Below the pieces are notes generated by a model. That model saw only the letters and a list, made by a program, of their open reading frames with translations. It made no database searches and was not told where the DNA came from. A program made the translations under genes and the position numbers. From Strongylocentrotus droebachiensis (Eukaryota > Echinodermata > Echinoidea > Camarodonta > Strongylocentrotidae): a stretch of DNA of 64,000 bases. Location of the stretch: assembly GCA_035222895.1 (NCBI GenBank), contig JAVYIG010007239.1, forward strand, positions 36,001 through 100,000, written 5' to 3'. This document shows positions 49,701 through 60,119 of the stretch, piece after piece (the first letter of the stretch is position 1; every line of letters starts with the position of its first letter).

Positions 49701-52700
49701 CTAAGAATGATGAGACCGCCTTTTATGCTAATTAAACTGAATGTGCAGAAAAGCTGCCGTTTGGTCGAATTTACTTCACTCCTCTTAATAAAAATCATTG
49801 ATTAACATTACTGTTGAATTAAATGGTTCTAGTGCTACGGAAATTATCCAGTATAAGTTAACCGATAACTACAATGAGTTACGTTAAATGTTACGTAAGA
49901 TCCTGCACGAACCAGAAAAGGAAACGTTAATGACATCACAGCCCCTTGTCATACGGTGCCGAAGATCAAAATACAGCCCATGCCCAACATTCATTATCAT
50001 TTTATGTTGACATAAAAAAGGAAATAAGTACCTTTAACGAATTAAACAACGGAGAAATTAACGCGGTATTGGGGTCATATAATGCTGTACCCGCTTAAAA
50101 GTCAATTTAATTTGGTTTGCCCTTCGTGGTGTGCCTTACGACATTGTAATAGGCTTTGAACATGCATGTAAGATATGTGAAGCTTAGAAGTAAAGATCAC
50201 TGTGGAATTAAATCTAAATCTAAGCATAGATGGGATTTTTTTGATGTCGGGATAATTACAAAATGGGGGAGACAGAGATGAGGATATATACCATCCATGC
50301 CTGGCTAGGTCACACAAATGCATGATTTCATTCGGATCCGCAAACGAAATCGATATAATTATGTACGTTGTTTCAAATGCGTTTTAGGAAAGACGGATCG
50401 ACAACGCAAAGGCCCGAGAAAATGTTGGACATGTTCAAAATATCACATTCCAAATTCCACTTTGTTTAAAAATAATGAGTATAAACTTATAGAGCTCAAA
50501 CATCGTCCAGGGACGCTCATGGCGCTAGCTCAGCAACTATTCTCTTCAATACAAGTAAAGTAAATGTTTATTTGATAATAAAGTTATACCATCAGAAACT
50601 CAAAAACATTTGTTTTTCTGCATCAAACCAGCATCGCGACGGACGGTATCGAAGTGACATTGAAATTAAAATGCCATACGTCGAACCAAGAATGCATTGC
50701 AGGGTCGAAACGCATGGGAAACGCATGCATTTCAACATTCAAGAAACGAACTGTCTTGGTATTATATATCATTGAGACGGCTATCTGATTCCGATGGAGA
50801 GGAAACAAATAGTAAAGCGGTAGGCGAGAGGAATGGCAAGAACGCGATGGGGTTATATAGACCTTGAGCCCGTACGTGATTGCACATGCTCTAGGCAGGG
50901 CTTGTATCCCTGCTCTAGGAGTGCGTTCGAAAGCACTAAGAACGGGATGGGGACGAGTTGAACTGTCTCTGAACGGGGTAGTTAGGTTACAACTAGTTTA
51001 AAACAAGTTGCGAACTAGTAAGAATGGGTTTGGATGTATTGGGAACGAGGTAGAACTGGAAATTGCAAATTTACCTGATCTGAACTTGATATGAACTGAC
51101 TGAGGACGGGGTACTCAGACGAGATGGACGTACTGAGGACTGTTTATGAACGATCTAGGAACGTATTATAGACATTATTTACACATTTTACCCCGACCAC
51201 AACCCGTTTTAAATTTGTCTAGGAAGGTTCAAGAAGCGGTTTCTTGCTTGCCCGCTCACAATGTATGCACATTCTCCACTTCCTGTGAAGCATTCGAGCT
51301 AGGCATTTGACAGACGCTTACAATGCTGGCAAACTACGATTACTTTCGCATCCTACTGGGTACCCGTGTAGCACTTGGGAGGAGAGTAGCAAATGTGCAT
51401 AAGGGCCGTGTGTGGATTCGAACGCCCAACCCATGGATTGAGAGTAAAATAAATAAACTTCTACCAAGATATCTTCATAAAACGTAATTGTTCGCTTTCA
51501 GGTACTACATTGTTTTTTTTTCATTCCAGATATTGCATATTAAAAAAAAGTCGCCTCCTGGCCTAATTTGTGTCGGTACCTAGTAAAGAAGGATTGGCAT
51601 AGAGTCATCCACCGTTTGCACCGATCCTAACTTAAAGGCATCTTCATCATCTAGCATCGTATTCTATTATCCTTCTTTCTTTTTTTTTTCTATTTTTACT
51701 TTGTCTCCGTTTCATTTATTCATCTGTTCTGATTCTGTTCATATGACCCCTCCCAATCCTCCTCGATACTTTAGTGCTCTCTAATGTTATCGGGCTCCAC
51801 GCCCCTAATCTGTCGTTTTACATCTTACAGTCTTGCAATCAAACTAGGTTAATAATTGTGGAGGCGCGATAGTCAGTCGATAGAGCAGTGGTCTCGTAAT
51901 CCGGTGACCCGGGTTCGAAACCAAGTCGATGCGCTAGTGCCCTTTGGTATAAAGGCATTAATCCTTATTACCAGGTCTCTCGGAGAGGACCTAAAGCCGT
52001 TGGCCGTCCGGTTGCTTACTAACAAGCATTTATGCTTTCTTAGCAGTCAGGTAAACATAACCAACACAATATACAAATATTATTAAACAATTCCCTTTAT
52101 GTTTCTCTCTACCATTCTAGCCTCATACATCTTGAGTATCGACGATCCCATCTTGGTTCATGCCAGTGATAACCAACCAATCAAGGTAGCCAGCACCAAC
52201 ACCTGGTTCTCCCTCTACCGCTTCACTGGCCCTCACGGCACACAGGTCAGTTTCGATTTCATCGAGATCACCTTCACATCTAACACTAAGCGAGCGGGTC
52301 GCTCTTACATCGCCTCTGGGTCGGGCGACGATCCCATGACGGTTTCTACCCAGACTGCCCGCATCGCACCGGGATCGACGGATACGCCGACCGGCACGCA
52401 TGTGTACTCGACTGAAAGCAACGTGGCGTGGCTCTTGATTGCGCATCCAAAGGGAGAGAAAGTGGACTTCACTGTCCGTATCAGCGCCGTTACGGGTGAG
52501 TCACTGATTCTACAGTTCAGATCCAACGCTACTTTCCTTCTCTCTGTCTTCATCTTCCTCTTTCTCACTGTTGGTACAAGTTGGGGCGATCCAGAATGTA
52601 CATTTAACATCCATTCTCCAACCTAACACATCAAATCATGAAAGCACATATATAGCGAAGGAAAGCAAGTCATATCAATTACCTAGGACCAAAGTTGACT

Positions 52701-52868
52701 CCATTTAAATTCTCCATCTAACATATAAATATTCATAATTTTCCGTCAAAAACCATTTTCACGAAAGCCATTGTCGTACTAACAACCCTTTGCCCACGAG
52801 TAGAAATAATACTAGGATTAATGGCCGTAGTAGTAGTAGTAGTAGTAGTAGCAGAAGAGTAATAGTAT

Positions 52869-52904
<36 letters not shown>

Positions 52905-55590
52905 AAGTAGTAGTAGTAGTAATAGTAGCAGCAGTAGTAATGGTAGAAGAGAAGCAGTTGCATTATATGAAGACGACGTGATATTCAGTCTAATAAGAAT
53001 TGACATGCTTTTTTAAATCGGGCGCCAACTGAATTTTATTTGTTTAATACGAAACTCGGCATTGTCCAGTTTAAAACCATCATTTGTTTTCATAATGAGA
53101 CATATCCTCTGTTGGAATTACTTCATTCTCTACATGAAATAGCTGTAGTATTCATTTGTAATCAATCGAAACGCGTCGGTCCACAATCACGTAGATTAAA
53201 AATATACTGGCCTTTGTGATGACTATAGTCCATTCGTTGTAGCCACGCGGGTGATAAGGATCGCAATTATTTCTACTCTCACCCCTTTACAATCTCAGAT
53301 GATAACCAGTTGCCACGGAAACGGGAGATTAATTTTCACCTCAGATTGGCCGGCCGTCAACTTTCAGGATAGATTCATACTAAAACCTTGTGATCAGGGT
53401 TAGCGATAGAAAACGGGAAAATAGTTGCGATTGTCAAGAAAAGTGCTTTGCTAATATCAGGGATATGGGGCGGTGATGGTCTCTTGTCTCCAGTGAACCC
53501 AAAGAGTCAATGACATATGCGCTGGTGTTAGAAACAACATGATATACCAACATTCATTCTTTAGCGAAATACGGCACAGTATGATGATAAATGAAGTATA
53601 GTATAGAAGCATTTAAGCACAGTATTGTATAGACAATATTAGTATAGCATTTTATTGTCATTATGAGTCCATACAAAGTAAGACAAATATAAAAGGATCC
53701 AATGGTACAAATATCTGGTTTTTACGTTGGTAATTACAGTAGAAAAATGCAAAATCATCAAATGGGTACACAAGTTAGAAAATGTGCCACTACACAACTT
53801 GCATCGAGTAATCGAAGTTATGATCTTGAAATTGTATAAAGTTAGTGCCTTTTAGCCTTAATATTCAGATAAAACTATAAAAGTGGTTTCAAGCTAGCAC
53901 GATTAATGCCCCCCCCCCCCCCCATCCCCTTACCTACTCGCTAAAGTCCGCCTCTGTATTACCCCCTACGTTCTCTCACAATTTTAAACGCGAGAAAGTC
54001 ACTACCATCAGGATCATATTACCTCTTCGGTTTCGAACGATCTTTAAGAATACATACCCTGAAAGCAATATCTAGATGAATATGTTGATGGTTATTCCAG
54101 ACAGAACGGTTCAGTCATCTTAAAAAGGCAGGGTAACAGATCGTTTCCTTTTCCGTTTATACTTCCATTTTTATCTTTCAATTTAGGGTCAAATTTCCGA
54201 GATTGGATTGCCGACTCACACTACTTGAGTTCAAATCCAGCTTCGGTTCTTCCATATTAATGTATGCAAATAATTCAACGTCTGGCGCATTGATACTAAT
54301 GAAGTGGTGGGATACTCATTTTCATTGGTTAAGCTTTTGATTTGTGTTAAGGGTTGCTTCTACATTTTGTTCCTTTATCTTTATCACATAATCAACAATT
54401 GCCCATTCCGGAACTTCGTTCATTGCTTAAACTTTGCGTACCATTGAAACAACATAATCCTACATTTTAGAATTATTTCTCACAATAATCGGGTATCCAA
54501 AGGTAATATCGATGATTATTAGGCTTAAAAGTAAAGGAACTGATCAGGTATTGTAAAATATGTTATCAAACTTTGATATCAAAGTCCAGTGTGTTTTTGT
54601 ATGAGTTCAAGATTTGTTTCACCTCAATCACAAGGTCTTTTGGTGGTTGTTTAATTTCCTGTATACAGCTCCGATCGAAGGCTTCCAATCTATCTTAGCC
54701 CTCTTTCATGATACCACCTGCGAGTGTATTAAGTTCACACATCCGTCCTACAAAGGAAGTGACAGAAAGTGCATTATATTGAGCCGCCCCCACGTTATGT
54801 CACCCCACCCTCAACAAAATATGAATAAGAACACTAAATTTGAAATAACTTGAATATAAAAAATATCCCACCCCCTTTCCGCTTTCCTTTTTCATTTCGC
54901 TCACAATATCTCTCTTTTTCTTTATATCTCTCACTCACTTTCTTTCCCCTTTCATTTTCCATCTCTATCTCATTCTCTCCCTCCATTTCTCTCTATCTTT
55001 ACTTTTCTCTTTATCACCCTTTCCTTCCCCGATCCCTCCTTCTCCCTTTCTCCATCTTTCCTCTTTCTCTCGCTCTTTCTATCTTTCTCTTTCTTTTCTT
55101 TTCCCTCTGTTCTCATTCTCTCTCCCTCTCTCCATGTCTTTCATTTTCTCTTTCGCTTTCAATTTCTCTCTACCCCCCCCCCCATCTCCCTCTGTGTTGT
55201 GTTATTCCTCTCTCTTCTCTCTCTCTCTCTCTCCATCTCTCTCTCTCTCTCTCTCGCCCTCCTTCACTCTTTCCCTCTCTCCCTCTCTCACTCTTTGTTT
55301 GTGTTATTCCTCTTGCTCTCTCTCTCCCTCTCTCTCTCTTCCTCTCTTTCTCCCTCTCCCTCCTTCTCCCTAACTATTTTCCTCTCCCCCTCCCTCACTC
55401 TTTGTTTGTGTAATTTTTTTCTTTCTCTCTCTCTATCTTTCTCTCTTTCTCTCTCCCTCCCTCATTCTTTGTTTGTGTTATTCCTCTCTCTCTCTCTCTC
55501 TCTCTCTCCCCCTCACTTTTTGTTTGTGTTATCCCCCTCTCTTTCTCTCTCTCTCTCTATCTCTCTCTCTTTCTCTCCCTCTCTCTCCCC

Positions 55591-55651
<61 letters not shown>

Positions 55652-57838
55652 CCCTCCCTCATCTCGCATTCTCAATCCGCAGAGAGCCCTATAGTCGGAG
55701 AGTCTGCCGCTTATGCAGGAGCTAACACTGACACTGACACTAACACCGAGCGGTCAGCCTGCTTCCCGTGTGTGAGCCGTGACCTAGGCTGTGTTAAATG
55801 GGCGTGGCATTGCGACGGAACAAACGACTGTGACGATGGGGCAGACGAGCTCAACTGCCGTAAGTGTAAACGCACCAACTCAGAATTTAATTGAAATGGT
55901 ACTAGGCTTTGTTTACACAGTCGTCTTGACTATTTTAGGCACGCAGTAGAGTGTTATAGAAAAGTATTTTATATCATAATAATGTAAGAAATGAGGCAAC
56001 TCTTTCTGCAAGTTACCTTTATTTATCACAAGCGATATTATTTTCGATACTTTTACTTCATTTCAAAATTTTAGAGGGGATACCATTGCTCCTAATGGTT
56101 CTTATTTGTGTGGGGTTTTGTTTGTGTGTATGTGTTTGTTGTTATTGTTTTGGTGTAGATATTATTTGTTTGTTTGTTTGTTGATTGGTGTGATCGTTCA
56201 TTTGACGTCTCCTTGTGGGGGAGGAGTTTTGGTGTGTTCATTTCATGTCGAAGAGACAGTCGAGATCAGGATTTCATCTGAGCTTTATCTTTTGTGTGTG
56301 TGCTATTTTAGCAAAATTTCATGCAGAAATGTCCCATGAAAAGGATTGCTCTTAAAATGCTCTTTATGATAGGGCCATGAACGGAACTTAGGACCAAACA
56401 TTTGTCCGTAGTCCAATATACCTATTTATGTGTGTGTAATTGCGTATGATCCCAAGCATGACCGAGTAATTTTCTTTTAAATTTGATCATTCCAAAACCA
56501 TGAAAACCGAAAACTTCACAGTACGCACAAATTCTTAAGAAATACATAATCAACCTTAATGTTCCAGTTGCTTCTATACGGTTTCTTTTACACTCTAATT
56601 GAATGACTCGTTAAATAAATCTTGTTATGAATAAAAAGTTACACTTTTATAAGCTTCTGAAATTTGATTTGATAGAGAGCAAATTGGTCATAGAAATTTA
56701 CAATTTGTTATTGATAACAAGTTTATTGAACATGGCCCAGGACTCAACTTTATCCTTTAAATCCCCGCTGCACTACTAACATCCACTTGCGCCCTCTATA
56801 TAGCAAACAAAGCCTAATTGGTGACCGTTGGCCCCCCATGGTCCCCTTTTACTTATGTTAATTGAGAGCTGATTTGATGAGATAACCACATGCCAGTGAC
56901 CAATCAGGGAGGTGTAATCCCTCCTGGCCAAACTAGTGCAGATAGGCTTTAATGTTTCCAGTCGCTTCTAAACGATTCCTTTCACACTCTAATTGCAGGA
57001 TCTGGGCTTTTTTTTATAAAACTTTTTATCAACGACAACTGCTATAAGCTACTGAAATCGTGGCATTTGATTGACAGGGAGGCATAGAAATTTATCATTT
57101 GTTATTGATAACAAGTTTATCGAACAAGGCCCAGGTCTCAACTTTATCCTTTAAATCCCCGCTGCATTACTAACATCTACTTGCGCCCTATACAATGCCT
57201 AATTGGTGACCGTTGGTCCCCCATGGTCCCCTTTTTCCTGTTAATTGAGAGCTGATTTGATGAGATAACCACCTGCCAGTGTCAAGGCAGGGAGGTGTAA
57301 TCCATCCTGGCCAAACTAGTGCAGATAGGCTTTAATGTTTTCAGTCACTTCTAGACGATTTCTTTCACACTCTAATTGCAGGATCTGGGCCCTTGTTTTA
57401 TAAAACTTTTTATCAACAGCAACTGCTATAAGCTACTGAAATCGTGGCATTTGATTGGCAGGGAATCATAGAAATTTATCATTTGTCATTGATAACAATT
57501 TTTTTTAACAGGGCCCAGGACTCAACTTTATCCTTTAAATCCCCGCTGCAATCAATGCCTAATTCTGTTGGTGACCGTTGGTCCCCCATGGTCCCCTTTT
57601 ACTTATGTTAATTGAGAGCTGTTCAGTGACCATGCAGGGAGGTGTAATCCCTCCTGGCAAAAGTAGTGCAGATAGGCTTTAATCTCGCCACAATTTTCTA
57701 ACATTGTTTATATATCTTTTTGAATCCCTTACAGCCTGCAAGGGATTCGCCTGCAGTGATGATAAATGCATCCCATCTTCGTTCAGATGCGATGGCATAC
57801 TCGACTGCTCCAACGACGAAACAGACTGCCCTGCCTAA
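43625..57838 (+). CDS. Gene C: secreted LDLa - CUB-like - LDLa - LDLa protein
   Basis: Five exons: 43625-43721, 45893-46015, 52121-52495, 55683-55859, 57735-57838. Every intron is phase 1 with GT-AG ends, giving 291 residues ending at TAA. Residues 1-~23 are a signal peptide (VLILIGLVALISGA), 34-67 an LDLa, 74-198 a cysteine-free CUB-like domain, 225-257 an LDLa of CFxC subtype, and 259-289 a compact LDLa. There is no membrane segment. LDLa modules bind calcium and protein ligands in known families; the partner here is unknown. It lies head to head with gene B and shares its LDLa 3-CUB exon pair. All-phase-1 introns fit a module-shuffling origin. Confidence 0.88.
44058..44300 (+). mobile_element. 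tRNA-derived SINE, family 3
   Basis: Glu-tRNA-like head with TGTCGTGGTATAGTGG and box B-like GGTTCAAATC, then CCCGGCACTT, ATTAATCCGC and a (TTA)n tail near 44277. It lies in the first intron of gene C. Confidence 0.65.
45893..46015 (+). CDS. Gene C exon 2: LDLa 1 (CFxC subtype)
   Basis: Acceptor CCTTTCCAACAG, donor GGAT|GTAAGT, phase 1 to 1. Cys 34, 37, 43, 50, 56 and 67 with LLCDFSQDCPNGEDEAEG. The close CFKC start and the LCDF box match gene B modules. Confidence 0.88.
46016..48000. other. Gene C intron 2, first part
   Basis: AT-rich with no coding signal seen. A GA-rich patch lies at 47330-47440. Confidence 0.4.
48003..48606. mobile_element. Tc1/mariner-like element with ~100-bp TIRs
   Basis: Begins CACTGTCGCTCATAAAGG at 48003 and ends with the inverse at 48606, flanked by TA on both sides (48001-48002, 48607-48608). 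The arms pair for about 100 bases, down to ATAGATCTAGATAATAGTAT. No transposase is seen. A SINE copy sits inside. Confidence 0.85.
48275..48490 (+). mobile_element. tRNA-derived SINE (family 1) nested in the mariner-like element
   Basis: Worn head with CATGGTTCAGTGACAAATC and AATGGTCTCGTAAC, then AGTGCCCTTTTGTGGGGC, ATTAATCCTCATTAC, GCATACACATGCTTTAGCAG. Same order as the copy at 20162. Confidence 0.7.
48640..51240. other. Gene C intron 2, middle part
   Basis: 48780-49230 is free of simple repeats and rich in TAATTAG/CAATTAG motifs. A TTC/TCT microsatellite lies at 49375-49475. 50870-51180 has loose repeats of GAACGGGGTA and ACTAG-type sequence. Two open frames at 50318-50563 and 50572-50775 lack any recognised domain. 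Confidence 0.35.
51245..51440 (-). mobile_element. tRNA-derived SINE, family 2, reverse orientation
   Basis: On the minus strand it has CGTTCGAATCCACACACGG, CCCTTATGCACATTTGC, then GAGAATGTGCATACATTG and GCGGGCAAGC, shared with 21230-21275. Confidence 0.65.
51859..52062 (+). mobile_element. tRNA-derived SINE, family 1, just before the CUB-like exon
   Basis: Head GGAGGCGCGATAGTCAG, box B GGTTCGAAACC, body AGTGCCCTTTGGTATAAAGG, CTCTCGGAGAGGAC, TTGCTTACTAACAAGCAT. It ends about 60 bases before the splice acceptor at 52120. Confidence 0.8.
52121..52495 (+). CDS. Gene C exon 3: cysteine-free CUB-like domain
   Basis: Acceptor CTCTCTACCATTCTAG, donor ACGG|GTGAGT, phase 1 to 1, 125 residues. Beta-rich with WFSLYRFTGPHG, VSFDFIEITFTS and NVAWLLIAHPKGEKVDFTV. 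The order resembles gene B's CUB-like domain, and like it there is no cysteine. The reading frame runs on past the donor to 52623, but the donor is strong. Confidence 0.75.
52496..54860. other. Gene C intron 3, first part
   Basis: A (TAG)n run at 52829-52935 yields artefact poly-V or poly-L frames. A C-run lies at 53910-53924. The rest is AT-rich with no coding signal seen. Confidence 0.5.
52829..52940. repeat. (TAG)n trinucleotide repeat
   Basis: About 35 TAG units with AAG, CAG and AAT interruptions. Confidence 0.9.
54865..55665. repeat. ~800-bp polypyrimidine tract abutting an exon
   Basis: Almost pure C/T on the + strand, with repeated higher-order blocks ending in CACTCTTTGTTTGTGTTATTC (near 55190, 55290, 55400, 55465 and 55520). 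It ends 18 bases before the acceptor of the LDLa exon at 55683. The Leu/Ser frames are not genes. Confidence 0.9.
55683..55859 (+). CDS. Gene C exon 4: linker and LDLa 2 (CFxC subtype)
   Basis: Acceptor TCTCAATCCGCAG, donor TGCC|GTAAGT, phase 1 to 1. A Thr/Asp/Asn-rich linker (ANTDTDTNTERS) then Cys 225, 228, 235, 242, 248 and 257 with HCDGTNDCDDGADELNC. The start is CFPC, matching gene B LDLa 1. Confidence 0.88.
56558..57683. repeat. Intronic tandem triplication, ~390/383/350-bp units
   Basis: Copies 56558-56950, 56951-57333 and 57334-57683 share TTTCACACTCTAATTG, TATAAGCTACTGAAATCGTG, CTCAACTTTATCCTTTAAAT, GGTGACCGTTGG, CAGGGAGGTGTAATCC and TAGTGCAGATAGGCTTTAAT. The last copy ends ~50 bases before the final exon. 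Each includes a MITE-like GTTATTGATAACAAG segment. Confidence 0.85.
57735..57838 (+). CDS. Gene C last exon: LDLa 3
   Basis: Acceptor AATCCCTTACAG, phase 1. Cys 259, 264, 269, 276, 282 and 289 with CIPSSFRCDGILDCSNDETD and the end CPA, TAA. A textbook LDLa module. Confidence 0.92.
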
Positions 57839-58920
57839 GGACGAAAGTTGGCGCTGTTCATCTTTCCACATAATTATGACTAGCCGCAATCTCCGTTTGT
57901 TGTTCTCATATTTATGATCCCACATCCAATTATAATGTTACTCTATGTGTAATGACTGTGACTGTATTGATAAGTAAGAACCTTCTATATGATTATGTGT
58001 GTTAAGTATTAGGACCTATTCTTGAAATTTAGTTAATGTTGTGTAATCAAGTAGATTGGGCAATGAAAATTGAGCATGTCTGATTCAAATACTGAAAGTT
58101 TAAATCAACAAATTTAGGGTGTTGCTCGGTTAGTGTTTCTATGAAAATAGAGGTATGGTGTGCAATCGTGTACAAAGCAATAGGAAAATGAATCATTTTA
58201 ACGCACTGTATAGGCTATATAACGAACTTCTTTCTTAGCATATTATTAAAAGAAGAAACTTTTTATTTATTTGTAGTGTTAAGAGACACAAACCGATATA
58301 TATTTGCTTTATTTATTTTGCAGACTCTTACTTTGATAGTTGGTAATAAGTCTCTCCTTTCTTTTTTCTTTCTTTCTTTCACAAACTCCTCTCTCTCTCT
58401 CTCTCTCTCTTCCTCTCTCTGCCTTAATCCTTTTCTGGAATTGGCTGCCGAATAGCTGCTTTTGAGTTTCATTTATGTCTAATCACATGTGTTTGGTATA
58501 CACCTATCCACATTTTTAAATGTGCTAACATTGCATAGAGGTCTTGTGAATCAACTGAATTTAAGGCCGCAATTTCAAAGTTTGAAATCTACGATACGAT
58601 AACCCTTCATTATGACCTAATACCGAATATCGTACTATATTGATTTATAGATCAGAATAAATGGCGGGTTATCAGACCAATCAATGTTTTCTGGCTTCTT
58701 TAGAATGTTTATACAAAAGGCTCTCTTGTAGCAAAAGGGTTTGATTCGTACTGTTGCTGTTCCTCATCGTGAATAGAGATATAATCACAAGTGTGTCGTG
58801 ACCTCACAAAATAATAAAAAAAATATCATATTCAATCCTTCTGCAGCCTATCGCTTACTGTGTTTCGTCTTGCATCTTGTTTCAAACTATTCTGTTTTGT
58901 CTCACTTGTTTCTTTATCTG
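57839..58920. other. 3' flank of gene C
   Basis: AT-rich. The first AATAAA seen is at 58656-58661, ~820 bases after the stop; it could end the transcript, but nothing else supports it. A short CT run lies at 58370-58425. Confidence 0.35.
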
Positions 58921-58924
58921 TTCA

Positions 58925-60095
58925 GTCACTCAGAGACCTAACGTGACTATGTTGTGACTCACTGGTCACACATACACCCGATATAACTAAGCCTGTAACT
59001 CCCTGGTTGCTCAAAGACTCCGCGTGATTAGTCTGTCATTCCCTGGTCACTCAAAAACTCTGCGTGTTTAGACTTGTGACTCCAGTGGTGACTCAACTCC
59101 ACGTGATTAGACTGTGACTCCCTGGTCACCTAGAAACCGGATACGACTAAGACTGTAACTCCCTGGTCACTCAAAGACGCCGCGTGATTGGACTGTGACT
59201 ACCTGGTCACCTAGAAACCGGATATGACTAAGAATGTAACTCCCTGGTCAAACAGACACCCGATATGACTAAGACTGTGATTCCCTGGTCACATCGAAAC
59301 GGGTGCGACTAAGACTGTAACTCCCTGGTCACTCAAAGACTCCGCGTGATTAGACTGTGACTCTCTGGTCACTCAAAGACTCCGCGTGATTAGACTGTGA
59401 CTCCCTGGTCACATAGAAACGGGTGCGACTAAGACTGTAACTCCCTGGTCACTCAAAGACTCCGTGTGATTAGACTGTGACTCCCTGGTCACTCAAAGAC
59501 TTCACGTGATTACATTGTAACTCCCTGGTCACTCGAAGACTCCGCGTGATTAGACTGTGACTCCCTGGTCACATAGAAACGGGTGCGACTAAGGGCGTGT
59601 TTATGCTTCACTTTTTCTGGCCAGAATCAGGCATCTGTTACGCGTTTAGTTTAAAACACGGTTGCGTCCATGCTCACTTTTGTAGAATCACCGAAAAACG
59701 GCGATCACGATCGCCGATCGTAAACTCACAAAAAGATGCGTTTACAATTTGTAAACGCGTTTAAATGGGGTCAACGCACAGACCTCTAGTGGGTCTACGT
59801 AGCATGCACAGTGAAGGTTTGCGAATCCAGCTGGAAGACCGATTGAGGCCACCCAAGGAGAATTGCCTGGAGGAGCCAGAGAAGTGAGCATAAACAGTAC
59901 ACCGTGGAACTGCAATTACGATGAGCGTTTACGATGAGCGTTACAAATCGCTCATTCTGCCTTCAAAATTTAAGCTTAAACGCACCCTAAGACTGTAACT
60001 CCCTGGTCACTCAAAGACTCCGTGTGATTAGACTGTGACTCCCTGGTCAATTTAATGACTTCGCTTGACTAGAATGTGATTCGCTGGTCACCGAA
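58925..60095. repeat. 40-bp minisatellite, split by a transposon
   Basis: More than 15 copies of a 40-bp unit. One subtype reads GACTGTGACTCCCTGGTCAC then TCAAAGACTCCGCGTGATTA; the other reads GACTGTAACTCCCTGGTCAC then ATAGAAACGGGTGCGACTAA. The array is interrupted at 59593-59987. Confidence 0.9.
59593..59987. mobile_element. PIF/Harbinger-like MITE (395 bp, TAA target duplication)
   Basis: The ends are GGGCGTGTTTATGCTT and the inverse of GGGTGCGTTTAAGCTT, flanked by TAA on both sides (59590-59592, 59988-59990). The 3-bp TWA target and GGG-start TIRs fit PIF/Harbinger. The interior has no transposase. Confidence 0.8.
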
Positions 60096-60119
60096 AGCGT
60101 CATAGATTGTTGTTTGTAA

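Noticed and set aside
50318..50775. Two frames, one with CFKC and CWTC pairs like a zinc ribbon
   Set aside because: No known family, no splice support, no neighbours in frame; probably chance.
52123..52610. Minus-strand frames of 101 and 107 residues
   Set aside because: Shadows of the gene C CUB-like exon on the other strand.
54850..55680. 231- and 187-residue open frames
   Set aside because: Only the part from 55683 is a real LDLa exon; the rest is the polypyrimidine tract in the intron.
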